5,698 nucleotides of DNA from contig JAISKR010000092.1 in assembly GCA_031260845.1 (NCBI GenBank), positions 1 through 5,698 of the forward strand. The letters are read 5' to 3'. Under the pieces are notes generated by a model. The model was not told the origin of the DNA. It saw only the letters and a list, made by a program, of their open reading frames with translations, and made no database searches. Positions 1 through 5,152 of the stretch are shown piece by piece (position 1 is the stretch's first letter; every line of letters starts with the position of its first letter). Origin of the DNA: Bacteroidales bacterium. GTDB lineage: Bacteria; Bacteroidota; Bacteroidia; Bacteroidales; UBA4181. Position numbers and translations under genes: made by a program.

Positions 1-2
1 GG

Positions 3-158
3 TTAGCCGCCGGTTCCGCTGCCAGACAGCAATTCGTGCAAACAGGCGACCTCACCTCGGGCGGCGTGGTCATCAACGATGGCTTGCAGGAAGGCGACCT
101 GCTCATCACAGACGGCTACCACAAAGTGAGCGAGGGAATGAGGATAATTGAGAATTAA
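3..158 (+). CDS. RND efflux periplasmic adaptor (membrane fusion protein), C-terminal fragment
   Basis: This is the last 51 codons of a gene that enters from the left edge; the frame is open from base 3 to a TAA at 156-158. The visible protein reads ARQQFVQTGDL, then GGVVINDGLQEGDLLITDGY, then HKVSEGM. This is the C-terminal beta-barrel/membrane-proximal pattern of RND adaptors (a hydrophobic residue, V.TG, GV.I..GL..GD.LIT.GY.KVSEG). In the family, such adaptors are usually lipid-anchored or membrane-anchored periplasmic proteins that link an RND pump to a TolC-like outer-membrane channel. The adaptor is the last gene on this strand, so any pump and channel partners must lie to the left or elsewhere. 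The final residues (RIIEN) and the stop overlap a degenerate 7-nt repeat, so the exact C-terminus may have been set by that repeat. Family assignment is fairly secure; the transported substrate is unknown. Confidence 0.8.
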   Translation, partial: LAAGSAARQQFVQTGDLTSGGVVINDGLQEGDLLITDGYHKVSEGMRIIEN

Positions 159-173
159 CAGTGGACAATTACT
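146..173. repeat. Degenerate 7-nt tandem repeat between convergent genes
   Basis: Four consecutive 7-nt units can be read: AATTGAG, AATTAAC, AGTGGAC and AATTACT. They start inside the last codons of the efflux adaptor, supply its TAA stop, and end one base before the stop codon of the convergent radical SAM gene. Short AATT-based tandem units of this kind are, from memory, common in intergenic gaps of Bacteroidota genomes. The units here are few and imperfect, so chance is possible. I see no G+C-rich stem followed by a T-run here that would serve as an intrinsic terminator for either gene. Confidence 0.4.
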
Positions 174-1268
174 CTAACTAACCTTCTTTTTCGAGTCGAA
201 AAGTCCCGATTTGACAAAAACCAAGGCTTTGGACGCTTTTTGCGGAAGCGTTAAATCCTTGTAGCAGTTGCTGGTACACAGATTGGTGCATTGCAGCATC
301 TTCCTGCGGGTTTGTCGCGATTTTGGCGAATCCCAGATATTCCTGATGGATTCGTCCTTGATATTGCCGACAAAACCGTATTTCCCGCAACCCAGATTGA
401 CGTTTCCCTTGTAGTCAATGCCCAAGCGGTCATATCCGATGCGACATTTTTTCAAATCCCTGTTGGCTAATGCAACGGGATTGAGAAAATATTCCTGCCA
501 TTCCGTAATGTCCTGCACCGTATTGAGAATCCGCTTGTCGGTTTTCCTGCATTCCAGCAGATGTTGCGTAAAAGTTGCCAGCGCCTGCCGGTCATTTATC
601 CAATATTCGTACTCGTTCCATCTCTCTATCGGCAATTTTTCCGTCCACACGCGGATGGGCTGCATCAGCAGGCGATTGATGGGCAGGCTCAGGAAATAGT
701 CCACCGATTGGGGCAGTGTGCTGATATTTTCCTTCATGATGACCGATGAAACGCCCAAAGTCATGCGGGTGTGTTCCGCAAGGTACTTGATTCCGTTGAC
801 AGCGCGTTCCAATGTGCCGGGCACGCCTCTGAACTTGTCGTGTATTTCGGAAAGATGGCTGTCCAGCGATACGCTCAGGTACGACAGTCCCGATTGGATA
901 ATTTTGTCGCAAACATTGGGTGTAAAGGCTATTCCGTTGGTACTGATTTTGCAGATGATGCCGTTTTCGGCGCAAAAAGCGAAAATATCGTAAATTCCTT
1001 TGTAGATAAGCGGTTCGCCGCCTGCAATCTGAACGAAGAAATTATTGCCAATCCATTTTTTCAATTCTGCCAGAACCTTGATGATTTCATCGGAATGGAT
1101 ATAATCTGTGGTTTCTTTCCAGCAATCGCACATCAGGCAACGGGCATTGCAGCGCTCATTCGGCTGAATGGACACCTGCAAGGGCTTGGACAAATTCAGA
1201 TTGAACGCAGCACTGGCGTCTTTTTCAATGCTGTTGACAAAATTTTTCAGCAAAAAGGAATATCGCAT
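174..1268 (-). CDS. Radical SAM protein with C-terminal SPASM/twitch-like cysteine cluster
   Basis: A 364-residue cytoplasmic enzyme with no signal peptide or membrane segment. The radical SAM motif is complete: C40-x3-C44-x2-C47 (NERCNARCLMC) would bind the [4Fe-4S] cluster that cleaves S-adenosylmethionine. GGEP at 83-86 is the SAM-binding motif, and KISTNG (107-112) and LSVSLDS (131-137) fit the next strands of the partial TIM barrel. The C-terminal part carries C275, C294, C327, C331 and C335 around a 'GIDYKGNVNLGCGKYGFVGNI' type segment, as in SPASM or twitch domains that bind one or two auxiliary clusters. Family members modify peptides, sugars or lipids; I cannot assign a substrate, and no short precursor-peptide gene is adjacent. 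The ATG at 1266-1268 lies 5 bp after the AsmA stop, with an A-rich AAATAAAAGAT leader and no Shine-Dalgarno, so it is probably the last gene of the operon and translationally coupled. The stop is TAG. Confidence 0.9.
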   Translation of the reverse strand: MRYSFLLKNFVNSIEKDASAAFNLNLSKPLQVSIQPNERCNARCLMCDCWKETTDYIHSDEIIKVLAELKKWIGNNFFVQIAGGEPLIYKGIYDIFAFCAENGIICKISTNGIAFTPNVCDKIIQSGLSYLSVSLDSHLSEIHDKFRGVPGTLERAVNGIKYLAEHTRMTLGVSSVIMKENISTLPQSVDYFLSLPINRLLMQPIRVWTEKLPIERWNEYEYWINDRQALATFTQHLLECRKTDKRILNTVQDITEWQEYFLNPVALANRDLKKCRIGYDRLGIDYKGNVNLGCGKYGFVGNIKDESIRNIWDSPKSRQTRRKMLQCTNLCTSNCYKDLTLPQKASKALVFVKSGLFDSKKKVS

Positions 1269-1273
1269 ATCTT

Positions 1274-4045
1274 TTATTTGTTCTTCAAGTCGTCTGCCTG
1301 CTTTTGAGCCGTGCTCAGCACGTTATTTGCCTGTTTATCCGTTTCCTGTTCCAATTGCTTTGCTTTTGACTCGCCTTCCTTGCGAAGTTTGTCGGCTGCT
1401 GCCTTGGCTGCCGCTTTCTGAATGGCATTTTTAGACGACGCCTCTTTCTCTAACTTGTCGGCAGCGGCATTCGCTTCCTTGCGGGCGGTTTCAGCCAACT
1501 GTTTCCCCGAACTGCGGATAGCCTCTACCTGCTTAGTGGCGTCAGCCATGATTTTGTCCACCTGTTCCGTCACATTTTCCTTCACTTTCTCTTTCACCTC
1601 TTCCACTTTTTGCGTCACCGCTTCTTTTACCTGCTCTTTCACTGCTTCGGTAATGGTGTTCAGCGTATTGCCGAGGCTCAATTTCACGTCGGGCTTGCTA
1701 ACAGTGCCGCGAATCAAGCCGGTTAGCGTCAGTTCCTTGATGGATGCGCCGCCCGGAATGGAATTGAGAAGGTCGGTAGCGCCTATGGCAGACGCAGCCA
1801 CCGATGCGTTTATATCGTAGTGCATCGACATATCCAAACCCTGTCCGCCGGTCAGCACCACTTTTGCCTGATTTACATTGAATTGTACCGGTTCCACCAT
1901 TACCAACTGTCCGTCTTTTATCTCGAACTTGATATTCAGGTCGCCGGGGCTAACGGTGCGCCATTTCTCGTTTTTCAACAAATCAGCCATCGTGCCGAAA
2001 AGTTTGGAATTTCTGATTTCAATCTGATGCGTCTGCAACTGTCCCTTTGAAAGCACTGTATTGAGAACGGGACTCATTTGATTGTCCAACAGCGAATTGA
2101 GCGTAAGGTTTGCCGAAACTTTCCCCACGTAATCCTGTGGATTGTCGAACATTGTTTCGAGCATCGTTAACGAACTGAGCGCGGAAGTAATGTCGAAACG
2201 CGAAATGTTCATTTGGAAATCGACTGCCGGTTTTTTGACGTCTTGCGTGTTGTACTCGCCGCTAAGCAACAGGCTGCCGTCCAGCATATTCATGCCCAAT
2301 TTGTCCATCGTCACTTTGCCGTCTTTCACTTTCAAGTTGCCGGCTAAATCAGTGATGCTCAGTTTGTCGAAAAAGATATTGCTGATTTTGGCATTCACGC
2401 CGAAATCAATGTTTTTAGGCACTTCGATGACCGACAACGCCGTTGTATCGGCTTCGACAGGCGCAGTTTCATCGCTTCCCGACAGGAACTCGTTGAGGTC
2501 TATGGTGTTGGAAACCAGCGACAAATTGCCGCGCACCGTTGCATCTGTGAACACATAGGGAATGAAATTTTCCAGCGAGCCTTTCAGCGACAGGTCTGTA
2601 CGCCCGATAACAGCGTCAAAACCAACTAAATGAACGACTTTTGGCGTGAAATCAAGTTGAGTTTTGGTAATTTTCACACCTTGCGGGAAGTCGGGACTAA
2701 CGAAGTCGAAACCTGTCAGTTGCAGCGTTCCGGCAGCCTGAAAGTCCTCGTACTGCTCTTTTTCGAGGGTGGACATACGTCCGGCAAGCGACAAATCGCA
2801 GGTAAGCAAGCCGCTCAAAGTCGTATTTTCCAGCGGTACAATGTCTGTCAGCGAATTGAAATCAATCTTTCCCTTGAAATCGCCGGCAATCTGCATATCG
2901 CTTTCGGGCGTTTTGACGTGCAACCCAAGGTCAAACGGATTGCCAGCCATCTCGAAATGGAATTTGTCCACGTCTAATGTGGTACGGTCAAACACCGCGC
3001 CATCGTAAAAGGCTTTGAGGGCAATGGCAATCTTGTCCACCGATTTGGGCAGGTCGGGATATTTGAACATGGCGTTGTCCACCGCCAGATTGACGCTTGC
3101 GGAAGGCATCTGCTTGTCGTTGTATGTGCCTTTCACATAGCCGTCAAGCGTTAGTTCGCCCGTCGTCTGTATGTTCGCAAAATCCGTCATGTAAATGGCG
3201 GGAATGAGCGACAGCAGGCTCTTGAAACTCGTTTTTCCGGTGGCAAACGTAATGTCGGTAACAATGTCGTCGCCGGGCATATTGACCGAGCCTGCAAATT
3301 TCAGTATTATATCATTGAGGTTGAATTGATTGTCTTTCAACGTAAAACCCATATTTTTCAGGTCGGCGCCAATTTCGGAAGTAAAGCCGATACGCGCATT
3401 CCGCAACAATTTAACGCCATCCATCAGGAAATCAAGCGCGGCAACGTCCAACTGCAAGGATAAATCGGCATTGTCTAACGACATATCGCCTTTCAGCAGG
3501 AAATCCAAGTCTTTTACCGTGGCAACCATCTTGCTCGAATCGTCGCGGTAGGTAATGTAGGCGTCGCGTATCTCAAACTTGCTGAGTGACACCTTAATGT
3601 TGGTATCGCCGCTGCTCTCTGTCGTTTCTTCCTCGGCGGGCGCGTCGCTCGGCTGCATGATGTCCCAGTTTACCGTGCCGTCGTCGGCTATATGGGCGTA
3701 CAAATGCGCTTGGTCAAGCAGAATGGACTTCACGCTGATGTTTTCCATACTGATGACGCTCTTGATGTCCACCGTGATGCTGAACTTCTTGAAAGCCACT
3801 AATGTGTCGCCTTCAAAAGCGCCTGTTCCTACCACCTGCAAATCTTCCAAAGCAATGTAGGCATTGGGGAAATTGCGAATAAACGACAGTTTCAGGTCGG
3901 AAAAATCCACCTTTGCCGTCAGCATTTTGTTCAACTCTGTTTTGGCTATTTCCATTATTTTCCCCTTAAACAGGAAAGGGGCAGTCAGCAATATCACGAA
4001 AATCACTGCTATCGTGATAAAAAAGATTTTCAAAAATTTTTTCAT
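1274..4045 (-). CDS. AsmA-family envelope protein with long charged helical C-terminal tail
   Basis: A 923-residue protein. Residues 4-27 form one membrane-spanning helix after MKKF, with no signal-peptidase site, giving an inner-membrane anchor and a periplasmic body. The next part, including KGKIMEIAKTELNKML and DFSDLKLSFIRNFPNAYIALEDLQVVG, is the typical AsmA N-terminus. Residues about 60-790 are repeated amphipathic beta-strand stretches broken by acidic linkers at about 131-149 and 522-536. Residues about 662-790 match the AsmA-like C-terminal region (KGQLQTHQIEIRNSKLFG, DLNIKFEIKDGQL, GLDMSMHYDINASV). Residues 791-923 are a Lys/Glu/Ala-rich helical tail. AsmA/TamB/YhdP relatives form beta-groove bridges thought to carry phospholipids across the periplasm; that role here is inferred. 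It follows the isomerase gene by 27 bp and precedes the radical SAM gene by 5 bp. ATG at 4043-4045, followed by Lys-Lys, is the natural start; the leader is A/T-rich and lacks a Shine-Dalgarno. Confidence 0.88.
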   Translation of the reverse strand: MKKFLKIFFITIAVIFVILLTAPFLFKGKIMEIAKTELNKMLTAKVDFSDLKLSFIRNFPNAYIALEDLQVVGTGAFEGDTLVAFKKFSITVDIKSVISMENISVKSILLDQAHLYAHIADDGTVNWDIMQPSDAPAEEETTESSGDTNIKVSLSKFEIRDAYITYRDDSSKMVATVKDLDFLLKGDMSLDNADLSLQLDVAALDFLMDGVKLLRNARIGFTSEIGADLKNMGFTLKDNQFNLNDIILKFAGSVNMPGDDIVTDITFATGKTSFKSLLSLIPAIYMTDFANIQTTGELTLDGYVKGTYNDKQMPSASVNLAVDNAMFKYPDLPKSVDKIAIALKAFYDGAVFDRTTLDVDKFHFEMAGNPFDLGLHVKTPESDMQIAGDFKGKIDFNSLTDIVPLENTTLSGLLTCDLSLAGRMSTLEKEQYEDFQAAGTLQLTGFDFVSPDFPQGVKITKTQLDFTPKVVHLVGFDAVIGRTDLSLKGSLENFIPYVFTDATVRGNLSLVSNTIDLNEFLSGSDETAPVEADTTALSVIEVPKNIDFGVNAKISNIFFDKLSITDLAGNLKVKDGKVTMDKLGMNMLDGSLLLSGEYNTQDVKKPAVDFQMNISRFDITSALSSLTMLETMFDNPQDYVGKVSANLTLNSLLDNQMSPVLNTVLSKGQLQTHQIEIRNSKLFGTMADLLKNEKWRTVSPGDLNIKFEIKDGQLVMVEPVQFNVNQAKVVLTGGQGLDMSMHYDINASVAASAIGATDLLNSIPGGASIKELTLTGLIRGTVSKPDVKLSLGNTLNTITEAVKEQVKEAVTQKVEEVKEKVKENVTEQVDKIMADATKQVEAIRSSGKQLAETARKEANAAADKLEKEASSKNAIQKAAAKAAADKLRKEGESKAKQLEQETDKQANNVLSTAQKQADDLKNK

Positions 4046-4072
4046 GACAAAATTTATTTAAAGTTCTTTGAT

Positions 4073-4894
4073 TTATTTAATTTTCATTTTGATGATTCTC
4101 ACGTCCTCGGCAGGTCTGGCGGCTGCGTCGGTCGGCACGAGAGATATTTTTTCCACTATATCCAAGCCTTTGGTCACTTGCCCGAACACGGTGTAGGCGT
4201 CGTCCAAATGCGGTGTTCCGCCCTCGGTCTTGTAAACCGCACGACGCTCTTCCGGCATTTTGTAAGGGTTGTTCTGCACCCATTCCATGGCACGAACTTT
4301 GGCTTTTTCCTGTATCGCCTGCTGGTCAACGGTTTGTCCTGCGGCTTTGGCGGCTTCGCTCTCTTCGCGGATATACTGCATGAACAAGGGCTGCGCCTTG
4401 CCCATCGTTACCTGACTTTCAATCTGGTTTAACTCGTCATCGGTGAAAATTTTTCCCTGCACAATGTAAAACTGCGAGCCTGACGAGGCTTTTTCGGGAT
4501 TCATATTGTCGCCCTGCCGTGCAGCGGACAATGCGCCGCGCCGGTGTATCAGTTCGGGCACAAATTCAGCCGGAACGGTATAGCCGGGACCACCGACGCC
4601 CAAATGTGCGCCCGGTTGGGCATTCTTTGAATCGGGGTCGCCCGCCTGAATCATAAACTCTTTGATGACACGGTGAAACAGAAGACCGTCGAAATAACCG
4701 TCCTTCACCAAATTTACGAAATTATCGCGATGTTTCGGCGTTTGGTCGTACAACTCTACCTCAATATCGCCCATGCTGGTGCTGATGGCGATTTTAACCG
4801 TTTTCCCGTCAGGCTTTTTAGCCGATGAAGAACAGGCAAACAAGCCTAACAAGCAGAAAACAACACACAATTTTAACGAACTTTTCATGACCAT
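4073..4894 (-). CDS. Cyclophilin-type peptidyl-prolyl cis-trans isomerase, lipoprotein
   Basis: A 273-residue exported isomerase that would speed proline cis-trans isomerisation in envelope proteins. The N-terminus has a hydrophobic stretch (LKLCVVFCLLGLFA) followed by C21-SSS, a lipobox (LFAC), so it is probably a lipoprotein. The cyclophilin core starts near residue 34. FHRVIKEFMIQAGDP (73-87) carries the catalytic arginine R75 plus F80 and Q83, matching R55, F60 and Q63 of human cyclophilin A. GALSAAR (120-126), SGSQFYIV (138-145) and YTVFGQV (234-240) follow. Against human CypA, F113 becomes Y143, W121 becomes H229 and H126 becomes Y234. About 78 residues (145-226, mostly helical and charged) are inserted between the last two core motifs. 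Two in-frame ATGs exist: 4892-4894 and 4886-4888. The second (MKSSLKL) gives a more usual signal peptide and may be the true start. First gene of the probable operon, behind a candidate promoter at 4916-4951. Confidence 0.92.
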   Translation of the reverse strand: MVMKSSLKLCVVFCLLGLFACSSSAKKPDGKTVKIAISTSMGDIEVELYDQTPKHRDNFVNLVKDGYFDGLLFHRVIKEFMIQAGDPDSKNAQPGAHLGVGGPGYTVPAEFVPELIHRRGALSAARQGDNMNPEKASSGSQFYIVQGKIFTDDELNQIESQVTMGKAQPLFMQYIREESEAAKAAGQTVDQQAIQEKAKVRAMEWVQNNPYKMPEERRAVYKTEGGTPHLDDAYTVFGQVTKGLDIVEKISLVPTDAAARPAEDVRIIKMKIK

Positions 4895-4915
4895 ACATTA
4901 TAAAATAAAGAAAGG

Positions 4916-4951
4916 CAAAGGTAATGATTTTTTGGTACATTGTACTACAAA
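4916..4951 (-). promoter_or_regulatory. Candidate Bacteroidota-type promoter for the isomerase-AsmA-radical SAM cluster
   Basis: On the minus strand, TACCTTTG (4916-4923) is an exact match to the Bacteroidota -7 consensus TAnnTTTG. A TTTG (4948-4951, inside a T-rich run) could be the -33 element, but the spacer is 24 bp, slightly longer than usual. The start of transcription would fall near 4908-4912, giving a leader of roughly 15-25 nt to either candidate ATG of the isomerase. The consensus is short and the region is A/T-rich, so chance matches are possible, but the position is right. Confidence 0.5.
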
Positions 4952-5152
4952 AATGCAAAAAAATGGATAATAGGTGGAAAGAATGAAAGGACAAACGGAT
5001 TACATTGCTGCCGTTGGTGGGGCACGAATCAGAGCATGTTTGTAGCAAATAGTATCTAACCTATTTTATCTTGGCAAATACATAATTTACACAGATTTTC
5101 ATTGCCAATTACCTTCGGTGAGAGCTTCGCCGTCAGTCCATCATCACAAATT
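4924..5152. other. Spacer without a convincing gene
   Basis: Between the end of the toxin gene and the isomerase promoter there is no reading frame of useful length and no RNA gene that I can support. Most of it is A/T-rich. Two patches stand out as more G+C-rich: about 4994-5037 (containing TGCTGCCGTTGGTGGGGCAC) and about 5109-5140 (containing ACCTTCGGTGAGAGCTTCGC). They resemble pieces of dispersed intergenic repeats, but only one copy of each is present here, so this is unproven. A weak 6-bp inverted repeat (AAATAG at 5047-5052, CTATTT at 5061-5066) is not followed by a T-run. No clear terminator for the toxin gene was found. Confidence 0.5.
4931..4951. promoter_or_regulatory. Overlapping short palindromes inside the candidate promoter
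   Basis: Two perfect 5-1-5 palindromes overlap: GTACA-T-TGTAC (4935-4945) and TTGTA-C-TACAA (4940-4950). The outer TTTG (4931-4934) and CAAA (4948-4951) are also complementary, so the whole 21-bp block is nearly symmetric apart from two extra bases. It lies between the -33 and -7 elements, where a repressor could block sigma-factor binding. No known operator is recognised; it may be chance in an A/T-rich region. Confidence 0.25.

Noticed and set aside
188..202. Perfect inverted repeat TTTTCGA-G-TCGAAAA inside the 3' end of the radical SAM gene, considered as a terminator for either convergent gene.
   Set aside because: The stem is A/T-rich with a tiny loop, lies within coding sequence, and has no T-run after it on either strand.
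771..1307. A 178-codon open frame on the plus strand opposite the radical SAM gene.
   Set aside because: It is a mirror of a well-supported gene, has no recognisable domain, and runs across the junction into the AsmA tail; typical antisense shadow.
1422..1820. A 132-codon Ser/Phe/Thr-rich open frame on the plus strand.
   Set aside because: Its odd composition is simply the complement of the Lys/Glu/Val-rich helical tail of the AsmA protein.
5012..5035. Minus-strand text TTCGTGCCCCACCA, resembling the 3' end of a tRNA or tmRNA.
   Set aside because: No matching 5' acceptor strand, no T-loop consensus TTCRANY and no anticodon arm can be found upstream on that strand.
4818..5048. A 76-codon minus-strand open frame overlapping the start of the isomerase gene, with hydrophobic stretches.
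   Set aside because: It runs through the promoter and overlaps the signal-peptide region in another frame; the hydrophobic part is a frame-shifted reading of the signal sequence. No supporting start context.
5047..5066. Inverted repeat AAATAG...CTATTT as a terminator for the toxin gene.
   Set aside because: Six A/T-rich pairs with an 8-nt loop and no T-run downstream on the minus strand; too weak to call.
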